The translations under genes and the position numbers were made by a program. DNA of 64,000 nucleotides, from contig JASBZB010000010.1 of NCBI GenBank assembly GCA_029983695.1, positions 1 to 64,000 on the forward strand, written 5' to 3'. Position 1 is the first letter of the stretch; every line of letters starts with the position of its first letter. The notes under the pieces were generated by a model, which did not search any database, was not told the origin of the DNA, and worked only from the letters and a program-made list of their open reading frames with translations. This document shows positions 51,306-61,590 of the stretch, piece after piece. Source of the DNA: Lutispora sp003527145. Lineage in GTDB: Bacteria > Bacillota > Clostridia > Lutisporales > Lutisporaceae.

Positions 51306-52691
51306 ATGTTTTTATCGGATAATATTAAAACCGTACATTTCATCGGCATAGGCGGAATAAGCATGAGCGGCCTGGCAGAGATCCTGCTGGATAGGGGCTA
51401 TAAGGTTCAAGGATCGGATATTCAAGACAGTCCCATCATCGGAAAATTAAAAAGAGACGGAGCATCCGTAAGCATCCCTCATAATGCAGAGAATGTCATA
51501 GGAGCAGATCTGGCAGTCTATACCTCTGCAGTGAAGAATGACAATCCCGAAATAATGAAGGCGAAGGAGCTGGGTATTCCCCTTATGGACAGGGCCGCCT
51601 TTCTGGGAAAAATAATGATGGAATATTCCTATGGAGTGGCTATTGCAGGCTGCCATGGAAAAACTACCAGCACCTCTATGGTATCAATAATTTTTAAGAA
51701 TGCGGAATTGGATCCTACCGTGCTGTTAGGCGGTGAGCTGGACGCAATCGGAGGCAATGTGAGAATCGGCAAGAGCCCATATTTCATCACGGAAGCCTGT
51801 GAATATATGGAGAACTTTTTAAAGTTCTATCCCTTCTATGGGGTGATTTTAAACATAGATGAAGATCATCTTGACTATTTTAAGGATCTTCATCATATAA
51901 AGGATACCTTTATAAAATTTGCGAGGCTTATCCCTAAGGAAGGCTGCCTGGCTGTCTGCGCTGACAACAGCAATGCAATGGATGTGCTGCCTCATGCAAA
52001 TTGCAGGGTTGTGACCTTCGGCATAGATAATAAAGCGGATTATATGGCTGAGGATATAGAATTTGATGAATATGGTCATCCTTCCTTCAGAATCATAAAG
52101 GGTAACGAAGATATGGGTATTTATAAATTAAGAATACCGGGTGTTCATAATGTGCTGAATTCACTATCGGCCTTTGCGGTTTCCGATTTTTTCGGCATAT
52201 CGAAAGAGATAGTAAGAGACAGTCTGCTGGAGTTCTCAGGAACTCACAGGCGATTTGATATATTGGGAACAGTAAATGGCATTACTGTAATAGATGATTA
52301 TGCCCATCATCCTACAGCAATAAAGGTAACCCTGGATGCAGCAAAGAAATTCCCTCACAACAAGCTCTGGTGCATATTCCAGCCCCACACCTACACAAGA
52401 ACCAAGCTTTTGCTCAAGGAATTTGCAGGCTCTTTTTATGACGCTGACCATGTTATAATCACTGATATATATGCTGCAAGGGAAAAGGATACGGGAGAGA
52501 TCCATTCTAAGGATCTGGCCAATGAGATCGGCAAGATAAGCTGCAACACAATATACATGAAGGAATTTGCCGATATATCAGATTATGTAGCCAAGAATGC
52601 AAGGCCTGGAGATATGATCATGACGGTGGGAGCCGGAAGCATAACCAATCTTGGGCCTATGATAATGGAGAAACTGAAAGGCCTTGAATAA
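51306..52691 (+). CDS. murC: UDP-N-acetylmuramate-L-alanine ligase
   Basis: Adds L-Ala to UDP-MurNAc in peptidoglycan synthesis. 461 residues: KTVHFIGIGGISMSGLAEIL (UDP-binding loop), ATP loop GCHGKTTSTSMV, EACEYMENFLKFYP and VIDDYAHHPTAIKVTL. ATG 51306 follows GGGAGTG; the frame's earlier ATG at 51201 lies in leader sequence. Only plus-strand gene in the right half; monocistronic with its own terminator. Confidence 0.96.
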   Translation: MFLSDNIKTVHFIGIGGISMSGLAEILLDRGYKVQGSDIQDSPIIGKLKRDGASVSIPHNAENVIGADLAVYTSAVKNDNPEIMKAKELGIPLMDRAAFLGKIMMEYSYGVAIAGCHGKTTSTSMVSIIFKNAELDPTVLLGGELDAIGGNVRIGKSPYFITEACEYMENFLKFYPFYGVILNIDEDHLDYFKDLHHIKDTFIKFARLIPKEGCLAVCADNSNAMDVLPHANCRVVTFGIDNKADYMAEDIEFDEYGHPSFRIIKGNEDMGIYKLRIPGVHNVLNSLSAFAVSDFFGISKEIVRDSLLEFSGTHRRFDILGTVNGITVIDDYAHHPTAIKVTLDAAKKFPHNKLWCIFQPHTYTRTKLLLKEFAGSFYDADHVIITDIYAAREKDTGEIHSKDLANEIGKISCNTIYMKEFADISDYVAKNARPGDMIMTVGAGSITNLGPMIMEKLKGLE

Positions 52692-52709
52692 ATCATTCAA
52701 GGCCTTTTA
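52678..52709 (+). terminator. Terminator of murC
   Basis: AAAGGCCTTGAA pairs with TTCAAGGCCTTT around TAAATCA, then TTTAT. The 5' arm contains the last murC codons. Confidence 0.9.
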
Positions 52710-52727
52710 TTGCGCTTATATTGCTTA

Positions 52728-53564
52728 TCAATGTTTTTTCTTTGGAATTCTGCATTCACAGGGGACATTTATCTGGCATTTACCGCATCCATATCTGGGC
52801 TTATATTTTTCGGCGGTTTTATCCAAAAACTCAGAGCATGCAACATGATCCTTGCCTTTTTTTATCGAGATGGCATTGACCGGGCAATTTTTCACACAAG
52901 CACCGCACATTGAGCAATTCTCATAAATATTAATATATTCTTTATTGGCGGGAGGTAAATACAGCTCCGTTACGATGCTGCCAAGCCTCCCGGCTGCACC
53001 TTTCTTGGTTATAAGGCTCTTGGAAAGCCCGAATGTTCCGAGCCCGCATACAAATGCCACATGCCTTTCAGACCAATTGCTTGAAAATGATATTTCATCA
53101 TGGGGAGAGCTGCTGCTAAGGCTGCCCTTAGACCAGAATCTTTCATCCAAGGATGGCACGATGCTGTTATAGCCTGCACTTATCAGCTCAGATTTCAAAT
53201 ATATACATAGATTATTCAAAAAAGTTTGGCCTTCAATACGCCCATGAAGCCATTCTTCCGAAGGCCATGACATATCCCTTTTATTGCCTTTTCTCACGGC
53301 CTCACTAAAAGGCAGAAAAAAGGATATCACTGTTTTTGCCTGTGGCAGCCATTCCCCGGGAAGCAAGAAGTGCTTGCCTATTGCCGGCGCTTCTTTCAGC
53401 GATTTAAAGCCTTCGTCGTCTGCAGAGCCGAAGGAGAAGACCGGCTCATCATAAATTTTCATTCTCACTACATTTTCAGAAATAGCGGCTTCCTTTGTTA
53501 TATAATTGTCTTCCGAGTTTTCAACAAAGCAAGCTGCAGCTTTTATTATATCCTGCTCATCCAT
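52728..53564 (-). CDS. Iron-sulfur protein related to epoxyqueuosine reductase
   Basis: A 278-residue cytoplasmic protein with a ferredoxin-type motif near the C-terminus, CSMCGACVKNCPVNAI, and a second group CGKCQINVPCEC. The middle (HVAFVCGLGTFGLSKSLITKKGAAGRLGSIVTELYL) resembles the QueG fold around its cobalamin site. It is shorter than true QueG and lacks its C-terminal HEAT repeats, so substrate is uncertain. ATG 53564 follows AAGGGGTG. It ends the cluster that follows upstream (53589 onwards) by 24 bases and may belong to that transcript. Confidence 0.7.
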   Translation of the reverse strand: MDEQDIIKAAACFVENSEDNYITKEAAISENVVRMKIYDEPVFSFGSADDEGFKSLKEAPAIGKHFLLPGEWLPQAKTVISFFLPFSEAVRKGNKRDMSWPSEEWLHGRIEGQTFLNNLCIYLKSELISAGYNSIVPSLDERFWSKGSLSSSSPHDEISFSSNWSERHVAFVCGLGTFGLSKSLITKKGAAGRLGSIVTELYLPPANKEYINIYENCSMCGACVKNCPVNAISIKKGKDHVACSEFLDKTAEKYKPRYGCGKCQINVPCECRIPKKKH

Positions 53565-53588
53565 ATGTTTTATCACCCCTTAATATGA

Positions 53589-56321
53589 TCATCTTTTCTT
53601 TCTTTTCAACAGTGCAGCCGTATCCAAGGTTTTACTTGCAGCTTTGTTTTCCTCCGGCTTGGCTTCCTTAGCCTTTTTTTCTTCAGGAATGACATCAGGC
53701 TTTTCCCTTACATCTTCCGCTCTTTGTTCTTTTTTATCTATCTTTATCTTCTTTGCAATCAACCCGCCCAATCTCGTGATCTCATCCATGGGCAGTTTCA
53801 ATCTTCTTATGGCTATATCTGTTAAAAATGCAATCAACGCCAATACCAGCATCGGCAAGGTCAGATCCAATCTGCCTTGCACAGGAGCTATGGGCCCTTT
53901 AAACACTTCTCCGGCATCCTCTATATATTGTCCTCCCGACTCCATAACAAGCCGGTCCAGCTTATCACCATTTGCATCCATGGAGTATTCGGGTGAATAT
54001 TGTACGGAGAGGCCGGTGCTTATGGTGCTTTTTATTTCTCCGCCCTTGCTCTGGACGATTTTGATGAGATAGGCTCCTGTATCTTCTATCCTGAAGCGCC
54101 CCATATATTGTCCGGGGGCTTCTTCATCCAGCTTTATTTCTATGCTTTCCAGAGAGGGAGCGGTTATTACGGCCTTTGTATCCATGGTTTCTTTATTGCT
54201 CTTCTGCTTGAGCCTGATTTCCCCATAGCCGTCCTGTATCCGAGTCTCCGCCTCAACATCGTCACTGCTGTAATTTTCTATAGTCCAATTGATCAAGTTG
54301 TTCCAGAGAACGGGATTGCTGTCCCAATTCACATAGTTACCGCTCCAGACGCCTTTCATATCCGAATTCCATGCTGCGGTCTTGCCCAAGCCGTATTGCC
54401 AAAGAGTAAGTATAGGGTCCCCTTCATCGCTTTCCAGAAGCACGCTGGCTGCATCCTTGGGACTTGAGGCGATATAGCCCTTAAGGCTCGGTATCCCTTT
54501 CCTCACTACCTCATCCAGCACCGGATGCAGGTTTGCCACTCGGGGCGTAAATTCCCTGTTATTCAGATATGCTTTCGCAGCCATAAAGGTTTCCTTGGCA
54601 AAGATTGTAGGTATATTGGAATATTCATTGGTCACATAAGACCTGCCGCCGGCTTTGTTGGATATATGCTCCAGAAGCTGCACATCTGCGTCATGGCCTG
54701 CCGCCACTGTTGAGATGGTTATGCCCGATTGCCGGGCATCCTCCAGGAGCTTGTCATACCCGGTCTTTTCCGCCTGGCCATCCGTCAAGAGAATTATGTG
54801 CTTTATCTTGCTGCTCTGACTTTTCATGGTTTTTACCGCTTCTTCCAAAGCGGGCAGGATGCTCGTGCCTCCGCCTTGTCTTATGGTGCCGATATCGCTT
54901 CTCAAGGCTTCTCTGTCTCCCGGCTTCTGGGGTTTTACCACCCAGTATTGGGCGCCGTCAAAGGCGAGGACGCCGATATTATCATTATCTCTCAATGAAT
55001 CCAGCACTCTGGCGGCTGCCTCCTTGGCCAGATCCAGCTTGGTTATGCCTCCGCTGGCTTCCGACATGCTGCCGGATTTATCTATGACCATGATGATGGA
55101 CATGTCGGGTATGGCTTTTTTGCCTTTGAGCTCCATGTTCACGGGAAGCACCTTTTCCAGAGAGGTCTTGTAATATCCTCCCAGAGCAAAGGAATCATCT
55201 CCTCCGGAAGCTATGAGGCCCCCTCCGAAATCCCGCACATAGGACTCCAGGGCTTTTAAAAAGCCATCGCTCAGGTTCTCGGCAGAAACATTGGCCAATA
55301 GGATGGTCTTGTATTGGGCCATGGATTGCAAGTCCGCCGGAGCAGAGCGGGCATTTATCCTTTTGAAGGACGCCTTTGCTCCCTCCAGTATTTTTGCTAT
55401 TTCATCTCCTTCCCCTTCCTTGTCCTCGATGAGCAATATCATAGGCTCATCCAGCACATTGATAAAGGAAGAAACTTCATTATTCCTCATTTCCGTATCC
55501 GAATCGGCTTCTATGACAGCCCTGTAGGTTTTAAAGCCCCTTGCATCTGCCCTGTCCTTGAATACGAATCTATTGTCTCCTTTTGTTATTTCTACTCTTT
55601 CCTCGGCCGCCTTTTTGCTGCCGTCAAAGAGCAGAAGCCTACCTGAGGTATTCACATTGCTTTTTATATTGACTCCTATGTTGAATTCTTCTCCCATGTT
55701 CAAGGTTTGGGGAACCGTAAGGCTTACGGCGGACACCTCACTGCCCTTTTCCCTGTCCATCTTAAGAACCTTGAGGTCCACGCCCTTGTTCTTTACAGCG
55801 CCTGCTATATTGCTGCTGCTGCCGTCATTCTCCTCTCCGTCGGTTATCAATACTATCCTCTTCCGGCTCTTGTCCGGCAGCACGGATAATGCGGCATTCA
55901 ATGCCTTTTCTATATTGGTGTACTTGCCTTTCCGATCGCTGCTCATGGAGTCAAATGTCGGATTCTTTGAAAGAAAGTTTTCCATGATAGGTTCTTCACT
56001 GAAGGAAATTATTCCTGCTTCATCCTTATCCGTCATTTCTTTCAAAGCACTTCTGACGAAGCTCTCGCTTTCTTTTATATGCTCGGACATACTGTCCGAC
56101 CCATCCATCAAAAATATGGTGGCAGTATCTTCCACAGTCCATGTGATCCCCAAGCCGGCCAAAGAAAGTACCAAAAATGTGAAGGTGATAAATCTGGCCG
56201 TCAATATGAATGCCTTCTTAGACCTCGCTCTGCCGCTTATGGCCTTGGATGTGGCGATGAGCAGCCCTGATACGGCAACCAGCAGAATCAGCCATATGGG
56301 TTTTGCAAAATCAATTACCAC
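53589..56321 (-). CDS. Large membrane protein with two VWA domains and a GATase1-like domain
   Basis: Up to 910 residues. Two membrane helices near the N-terminus (FAKPIWLILLVAVSGLLIA and FITFTFLVLSLAGLG), VWA domain 1 with MIDAS FLMDGSDSMSE near residue 73, a glutamine amidotransferase-like segment (YKTILLANVSAENLSDG ... SYVRDFGGGLIASGGDDSFALGGYY), VWA domain 2 with MVIDKSGSMSEASGG, a beta-rich part, a C-terminal helix (LTLPMLVLALIAFLTDIAIRRL) and a basic, Lys-rich tail. GTG 56321 is chosen, overlapping the previous gene by 11 bases; no strong RBS, so translation is probably coupled. It is the last member of the MoxR/DUF58 cluster. Confidence 0.8.
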   Translation of the reverse strand: MVIDFAKPIWLILLVAVSGLLIATSKAISGRARSKKAFILTARFITFTFLVLSLAGLGITWTVEDTATIFLMDGSDSMSEHIKESESFVRSALKEMTDKDEAGIISFSEEPIMENFLSKNPTFDSMSSDRKGKYTNIEKALNAALSVLPDKSRKRIVLITDGEENDGSSSNIAGAVKNKGVDLKVLKMDREKGSEVSAVSLTVPQTLNMGEEFNIGVNIKSNVNTSGRLLLFDGSKKAAEERVEITKGDNRFVFKDRADARGFKTYRAVIEADSDTEMRNNEVSSFINVLDEPMILLIEDKEGEGDEIAKILEGAKASFKRINARSAPADLQSMAQYKTILLANVSAENLSDGFLKALESYVRDFGGGLIASGGDDSFALGGYYKTSLEKVLPVNMELKGKKAIPDMSIIMVIDKSGSMSEASGGITKLDLAKEAAARVLDSLRDNDNIGVLAFDGAQYWVVKPQKPGDREALRSDIGTIRQGGGTSILPALEEAVKTMKSQSSKIKHIILLTDGQAEKTGYDKLLEDARQSGITISTVAAGHDADVQLLEHISNKAGGRSYVTNEYSNIPTIFAKETFMAAKAYLNNREFTPRVANLHPVLDEVVRKGIPSLKGYIASSPKDAASVLLESDEGDPILTLWQYGLGKTAAWNSDMKGVWSGNYVNWDSNPVLWNNLINWTIENYSSDDVEAETRIQDGYGEIRLKQKSNKETMDTKAVITAPSLESIEIKLDEEAPGQYMGRFRIEDTGAYLIKIVQSKGGEIKSTISTGLSVQYSPEYSMDANGDKLDRLVMESGGQYIEDAGEVFKGPIAPVQGRLDLTLPMLVLALIAFLTDIAIRRLKLPMDEITRLGGLIAKKIKIDKKEQRAEDVREKPDVIPEEKKAKEAKPEENKAASKTLDTAALLKRKKR

Positions 56322-58113
56322 GAATATACACCATCCATTCTCCGGCCAGCAAAAGCAGCACAAAAATTATGATAAGGCTGCGCAAGTTCAGCCCTGAGAG
56401 TAAATTACCCCCTGCATCACCGGGCTTCTTATCGCCTTCCCAGGACTCTTTAAAGGCATTGGCCGCTTCTTCCCCGGGAAAATTCACTGCAAATATTTTA
56501 TCTCCGCTGTCTTCGCCCTTATTATATGACAGCTTATAAATTCCAGTATCCCTTGTGTCATCATAGCCGTAGGAGAGCAAGCCCTTGTTCAGGCTTGCCT
56601 TTAAGCCTCGCGGGTTTTCCATTGCCGCCTCTTCAGCTCCTCCGGCGAAATCCAGAGGTATGGTTTCACCGCTGCAATAGTAAGGCTTTCCCTGCTGCTC
56701 CATATCCGTCAGATAGGCTGCCATATTGTACATGAATATAGGGAAAGCAGTGTTTAACGCAAAATCGCTGTCATGTATATCAAAGGCTGTATAGCCTATT
56801 CTTCTCCCTTCAAAAATACCAGCTCCCGCAGCCGTATTCTGCCCTGCTTTGATCAAGGCATCAGCCCAATAGGGCTTCTCTATATCCCTCATTTTTCCTA
56901 TATAAAAGCTGTAGCCATCAGCATGCTGATTCAAGCCATGGCTCAATATTTCGGCCCTGCCTCCCGCCGTCGTCTCCCCTGCTTTAAAATATGGGTTATT
57001 CCCGCCGGGATTTATGAAAAACAGCGAGCCCTTCTGAGGGAGCGAGGATGGCATCATGCCATCAAATATATAAAGATCATAATCATCATCAGATACATTT
57101 ATGTCATCTGTCTTGTAGACTTCCAAGCCTTCTATGGAGCTTAACGCCTTCTCTATAAATATATTTCCTTCAGAAAATAGAAGCACTTTTTTGGATTCTT
57201 CGCTCTGAAGCACCAGATAAGCTCTGTTATCCTCAAGCAAGGCATCCTCTTCAGTGAGCTCTGCCCATAAATACTTATAGCCCGTATCTATACCTTCAAA
57301 CATAATATTGCGGGATTCGCCGGGCTCCAGGACTATCTCCGTCAGCCCAAGAAGGCTGTTCTCTTCATACAGCGCCAATTCTCTTTCGGCAGCAGCCTCG
57401 CCGTTGTTCCCTACCCTTACCAAAACAGTATACTTCTCACCGTCACGACTGTAGGATATATGGGTTATGCCTGCATTTTCAGCTTTGCCGCCCAATGCAA
57501 TGATCTCGCCTGCCATATCTTCCAGCGGTACGGCTTCATCCGTATAAATCAGAACATGAGCCGACGGGAACTGCTTATACATAGCTTTTATCAAGGACAG
57601 GTCATCCTTAAGACTGCCCTGCACGCCCGTCTTCTCTATGCCGCGTATGGCTTTTACCGCTGCTTCTTTATCGCCGGTTCCGCTTATCTCCACCTTAGCC
57701 CCTTTGTCCACGGAAACCACAGTAAAAACCGAAGATGAGCCGGCTTCTCTGACAGCCTTCTCCGCCATTGCTTTTGCGGTATCGAGACGGCTTTTTTCTC
57801 CGTATAGGGCATTCATGCTGCCGCTTCTGTCTATAGCAATTATTATGTTGCCCCCCAGCATCTTGCCTTTGGTGAGATAAGGGCCGGATAATGCCATAAT
57901 CATCATAAAGGCGGCTAAAAGCTGCATGAGCATCAGTATATTATTTTTCAACCTTTGCCAGGGTTTTTTTACCTCCGATGACCCCATTGCCTTTTCCCAA
58001 AGATACAGGCTGGATATTTCCATTTCCTCATGCTGCTGCTTGAGCATATACATGAGCACTATAAGGCCTAAAAGAGGCAGCGACCATAAGGCGTAGGCAT
58101 TATTAAAGCCCAT
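56311..58113 (-). CDS. BatA-type membrane protein with VWA domain
   Basis: A 600-residue protein. N-terminal BatA-like region with two helices (LWSLPLLGLIVLMYMLKQQ and ILMLMQLLAAFMMIMALSG), a VWA domain with MIDAS AIDRSGSMNALYG near residue 95, a CARDB-like or beta-sandwich extracellular part (RELALYEENSLLGLTEIVLEPGESRN), and a C-terminal helix (RSLIIIFVLLLLAGEWMVYI). Such proteins are encoded with MoxR and DUF58 proteins and may assemble or insert membrane complexes. It follows the DUF58 gene by 12 bases. Confidence 0.82.
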   Translation of the reverse strand: MGFNNAYALWSLPLLGLIVLMYMLKQQHEEMEISSLYLWEKAMGSSEVKKPWQRLKNNILMLMQLLAAFMMIMALSGPYLTKGKMLGGNIIIAIDRSGSMNALYGEKSRLDTAKAMAEKAVREAGSSSVFTVVSVDKGAKVEISGTGDKEAAVKAIRGIEKTGVQGSLKDDLSLIKAMYKQFPSAHVLIYTDEAVPLEDMAGEIIALGGKAENAGITHISYSRDGEKYTVLVRVGNNGEAAAERELALYEENSLLGLTEIVLEPGESRNIMFEGIDTGYKYLWAELTEEDALLEDNRAYLVLQSEESKKVLLFSEGNIFIEKALSSIEGLEVYKTDDINVSDDDYDLYIFDGMMPSSLPQKGSLFFINPGGNNPYFKAGETTAGGRAEILSHGLNQHADGYSFYIGKMRDIEKPYWADALIKAGQNTAAGAGIFEGRRIGYTAFDIHDSDFALNTAFPIFMYNMAAYLTDMEQQGKPYYCSGETIPLDFAGGAEEAAMENPRGLKASLNKGLLSYGYDDTRDTGIYKLSYNKGEDSGDKIFAVNFPGEEAANAFKESWEGDKKPGDAGGNLLSGLNLRSLIIIFVLLLLAGEWMVYIRGN

Positions 58114-58125
58114 AATGAAACACTC

Positions 58126-59007
58126 CTATTTGACTATTTGCGCTGCGATCATATCTTCAAACAATATTTTTTCCAAACTGTCGGCAGAGCTTATGTTGAC
58201 ATAGGCCCCTCCATATTTTTTTGAGGATTCCTTCAAAGCTGATATGAAGCTGTTCAAGGTTCTTTCATAATTATCCATTACAGATGGAGTCAAATCCACA
58301 TCCAGCATTTCATCGGTCTCGCTGTCCTTCAGCCTGATCTGTCCCTGAAGCTTTGGGTTCAGCTCCTCGGCTGACAAAATATGCAAGAGGACGATATCCT
58401 GCTTATGGTAGAGCAGGTACTTAAGAAAATCCTCCGGCTTATCCTGAGTAAAAAAGTCGGATATGATCAAGGACAGGCCCCTTCCTCCAAACTTTTTCTG
58501 CTTTATGGCTTTCTCCATATCTGCCATGCCTTTAAACTCAATGTTATCCAAAAAGGTTGCGCAGCCTTCAAATTGACCTCTTCCCCCGAATATTCCGGAA
58601 CTTCTCAAGCTTCCATGCTGTATAAGATTTATACACAGCCTGTCCATATTATTTAGTGCCAGGAAGGCTATCGCTCCTGCAAGCTGAACTTCCGCCAGCG
58701 ATTTCTTGGGCTCGCCGAAATCCATGGACCTGCTGCAGTCTAAAAATATATTTACCATGGCTTCTCTTTCTTCCATAAAAAGCTTTACAAAAAGCCTGCC
58801 GGATCTTCCGTAAGCGTTCCAGTCCACTCTTCGCAGATCATCGCCATAGGCATACTCCCTGTAATCAGAAAACTCTACGGAGCTGCCCTTGGCTTTTGAC
58901 TTCCTCAATCCTCCGCTTCCCGAAGCCATAAGCTTTTCCATATTCAGCGATAACCTTTCAAGCCTTTTCAAGAATTCGGAATCAAATGCTCCATACTGCA
59001 TGGTCAT
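58126..59007 (-). CDS. DUF58-domain protein
   Basis: A 293-residue soluble protein with the DUF58 signature SSVEFSDYREYAYGDDLRRVDWNAYGRSGRLFVKLFMEE, and a VWA-like core with FLDCSRSMDFG. DUF58 proteins act with MoxR ATPases, whose gene precedes it with a 4-base overlap. The role is not known in detail. Confidence 0.9.
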   Translation of the reverse strand: MTMQYGAFDSEFLKRLERLSLNMEKLMASGSGGLRKSKAKGSSVEFSDYREYAYGDDLRRVDWNAYGRSGRLFVKLFMEEREAMVNIFLDCSRSMDFGEPKKSLAEVQLAGAIAFLALNNMDRLCINLIQHGSLRSSGIFGGRGQFEGCATFLDNIEFKGMADMEKAIKQKKFGGRGLSLIISDFFTQDKPEDFLKYLLYHKQDIVLLHILSAEELNPKLQGQIRLKDSETDEMLDVDLTPSVMDNYERTLNSFISALKESSKKYGGAYVNISSADSLEKILFEDMIAAQIVK

Positions 59008-59993
59008 GCCTGCTCCTCTGCTTTTTTTAGAATTTCTTCTATGAGCTCATCGATGCTCAGGCCTTCCGCTATACCTTCATAATTCATAAAAACTCTATGC
59101 CTGAGAGACGGGCAGGCCACGTATTTTATATCCTCAAAGGATACATTGTATCTTCCTTCCAGCAAGGCCCTCACTTTGGCGGAGTTTATGATGGCCTGGG
59201 CGGCTCTGGGACTGGCCCCGAACCGTATATATTTTTTAGTCCTGTCCGGTGAAGCTTCATTGTCCGGATGGGTATACATCACCGCTCTCAAAGCATAATC
59301 CAAAACAGGCTGAGCCATAGGAATTTCTCTTATTACCTTCCTTATCTCGATTATCTTGCCCCCATCCGCCATTTTATTGATATGGATATCAGAATTGGAG
59401 GTAGTGATATCCACTATTCCCCTGAGCTCCGACAGGCTTGGAAATTTAACCTCTACCTTGAAAAGGAACCTGTCGAGCTGTGCCTCCGGCAAGGGATATG
59501 TGCCCTCCATCTCTATGGGGTTTTGTGTGGCCATCACCATAAAGGGCTTTGGAAGCTCATAGGTGCTCTTAAAGGCGGTTACCGTGCCTTCCTGCATGGC
59601 CTCCAAAAGGGCAGACTGGGTTTTGGGCGTTGCCCTGTTTATTTCATCGGCTAATACCAGGTTTGAGAAAACGGGCCCTTTATGGAACTCAAAAGAACTA
59701 TGCCCATCTTCGCCCTTGACCAGGATATTTGTTCCAATCACATCGGCCGGCATCAGGTCAGGAGTAAACTGTACCCTGGAAAAGCTGAGATCCAGAACTC
59801 TAGCCAGGGTCTTCACCAATTGGGTCTTCCCCAGCCCCGGAGCTCCTTCCAGAAGTATGTGGCCTCCCGACAGCAGTCCTATGATCACCTGCCTTATCAC
59901 TTCCTTCTGGCCTATGATAGCTTTCCCTATTTCTTCTTCCATGTTTGTCACAGCTTCCCAAGCCGCTTTAATATCCTTCTCTTCTATATTCAT
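59004..59993 (-). CDS. MoxR-family AAA+ ATPase
   Basis: A 329-residue AAA ATPase: Walker A LEGAPGLGKTQLVKTLAR near 58, Walker B LVLADEINRATPKTQSALLEAMQE, sensor MATQNPIEMEGTYPLPEAQLDRF, FGASPRAAQAII. MoxR ATPases act as chaperones for protein complexes with VWA partners. ATG 59993 is favoured; GGGAGAG lies upstream and the frame's TTG two codons earlier is too close. Confidence 0.93.
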   Translation of the reverse strand: MNIEEKDIKAAWEAVTNMEEEIGKAIIGQKEVIRQVIIGLLSGGHILLEGAPGLGKTQLVKTLARVLDLSFSRVQFTPDLMPADVIGTNILVKGEDGHSSFEFHKGPVFSNLVLADEINRATPKTQSALLEAMQEGTVTAFKSTYELPKPFMVMATQNPIEMEGTYPLPEAQLDRFLFKVEVKFPSLSELRGIVDITTSNSDIHINKMADGGKIIEIRKVIREIPMAQPVLDYALRAVMYTHPDNEASPDRTKKYIRFGASPRAAQAIINSAKVRALLEGRYNVSFEDIKYVACPSLRHRVFMNYEGIAEGLSIDELIEEILKKAEEQA

Positions 59994-60025
59994 CTGCAAC
60001 TCTCCCTATTAAAATATAATGCTTT

Positions 60026-61570
60026 TTAATCCTCCAATGAAGAAAAGTAATCCTTGACAATGTCCTGCATACCTTGAGGTATTTGCCTGCCTTCGATGCT
60101 CTGGAAGGCCTTTTCCTTATACTCCCCTATTATCTGATCATAGGGCTTCATTTCTCCCCTTATTCCCATGCCGTTGTCAACCATATACTCCTTTGTCTGC
60201 CCTTCATTGCCCTTGCTGCCTTTAAGCTGGGATTTATCCCCTTCGCCGCCCACAAGGCTGGGAGTAAAAATCTTCTCATACTCCCGCACGTCTCCCGGTG
60301 AAGGCTGTTTATTGCCTAGTCCCTGACCTTGGCCTTGCCGGCTTTGGGCTTCGCTGTCTCCTCCTGTGCCGGTGCCTGCACCGGCTCCCGGATTTCCGTT
60401 TCCCTGACCCTGGCTTTGGCCCTGCCCCGTACCTTGTCCCTGATTATTCCCGCTGCCTGCAGCATTTCCCTGAGCCGATGAATTTTTCAGAGCCTCCATT
60501 ACCTCTTCCATGGCTCTGTTGAATTCATCATTCTCCATCAATTGAGCTATTTGCTCCTCCAGGCCGCTCAGTTCATCTTGCATATCCCCCAGCTCTCCCG
60601 CCGCCATCTTTTGTGAAAGCTCGTAGAAAGCTTTAGCAAGCTCAGGATTCTCACTAAGGTTTTTGGCCAGCTCCGAAAGGTTTTGTGATAATTCCCCGAT
60701 TTGCTGGCTGTTAAGTTTTTTCAAGCCTTCTACTGTCCTTCCCAGCTCTTTTTTAAGCTTTGATGTGTCACCTTTTTTTAAGGTTTCCGCCAGGCTCTTC
60801 ATCGCCTCATTTTTAGAAAATGCTTCTATAATATTATCCAGATCCTTATCTGTATATTTTTGTTTCAACATATCTATCTTGTTTTCCGTTCTTTGCAACG
60901 CCTTTTCCGCTTCCCTGGCATTTTTCGCATTTTTAAGCTCCTTCTTAAGCTCGGACAAAGCCTCCATAGCTTCCTTCCTTTGCTCCATAGTGAGCTTATT
61001 GTTATTCTCAACCCTCGACAGGACCTTATCTATTTCTTTTTGCTGCTTTACTGCCTCCCTTTTCAGCTGGTGAAGCTCCGCAGCCCTCTCATCCATGGGA
61101 TTAGGTATAAATCCGGACGCCAAAATCATCAATGCCAGAAGGATGGAAATCAAGGAAAGCTTTTTGGGAATCCTCATTTTGATCTCTTTATTGATATTCA
61201 TTTTTTCCAGGTGCTCCAGGGCATCCTCCCGCTGAAGCTTTGCAATGCTTGAACTGTCGTTTATAAGCTCATATGCCGTTAAAGTCCTCTCACATAGGCC
61301 TTTTGAATCCAGCAGCATTGCTGCTGCCCTATCCCTAGGCGTCATAAAAAGCGATACGAGAAAGCCTATGCCGGCCAAGGCACCAGTCAGAACCGCTCCT
61401 TTGGCATAAGCGTCATAAACAGGCACAAAGCGCGCTAAAAATACCAGCGCCAGGTATAAGCCCAAGGCTATGGTCAAGGCTTTTGCCGTAAATTTCAGCA
61501 TAAATTCCATATGCATCCTGTCCCTGGCTTTTCTTATATATCTTAAAATATCTCTGTTGGAAGCCTCCAC
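60026..61570 (-). CDS. Membrane protein with long coiled coil and Gly/Gln-rich linker
   Basis: A 514-residue protein. Two N-terminal membrane helices (about 30-75) and a third near 137-158, a long charged coiled coil (about 165-370, many LKKELKN/LSELKK-type heptads), a very biased Gly/Gln/Asn/Ser linker (about 385-430, GQGTGQGQSQGQGNGNPG type), and a conserved-looking C-terminal part (EYEKIFTPSLVGGEGDKSQL ... IEGRQIPQGMQDIVKDYFSSLED). The architecture recalls DUF4175-like proteins that accompany MoxR/DUF58 in other phyla. First of the downstream part of the cluster, 31 bases before the MoxR gene. Confidence 0.7.
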   Translation of the reverse strand: MEASNRDILRYIRKARDRMHMEFMLKFTAKALTIALGLYLALVFLARFVPVYDAYAKGAVLTGALAGIGFLVSLFMTPRDRAAAMLLDSKGLCERTLTAYELINDSSSIAKLQREDALEHLEKMNINKEIKMRIPKKLSLISILLALMILASGFIPNPMDERAAELHQLKREAVKQQKEIDKVLSRVENNNKLTMEQRKEAMEALSELKKELKNAKNAREAEKALQRTENKIDMLKQKYTDKDLDNIIEAFSKNEAMKSLAETLKKGDTSKLKKELGRTVEGLKKLNSQQIGELSQNLSELAKNLSENPELAKAFYELSQKMAAGELGDMQDELSGLEEQIAQLMENDEFNRAMEEVMEALKNSSAQGNAAGSGNNQGQGTGQGQSQGQGNGNPGAGAGTGTGGDSEAQSRQGQGQGLGNKQPSPGDVREYEKIFTPSLVGGEGDKSQLKGSKGNEGQTKEYMVDNGMGIRGEMKPYDQIIGEYKEKAFQSIEGRQIPQGMQDIVKDYFSSLED

Positions 61571-61590
61571 AATCTATCACATCCTTTTCT

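Noticed and set aside
60300..60480. Possible tandem-repeat DNA in the Gly/Gln-rich part of the coiled-coil gene
   Set aside because: It is a coding low-complexity linker with varied codons, not a DNA repeat array.
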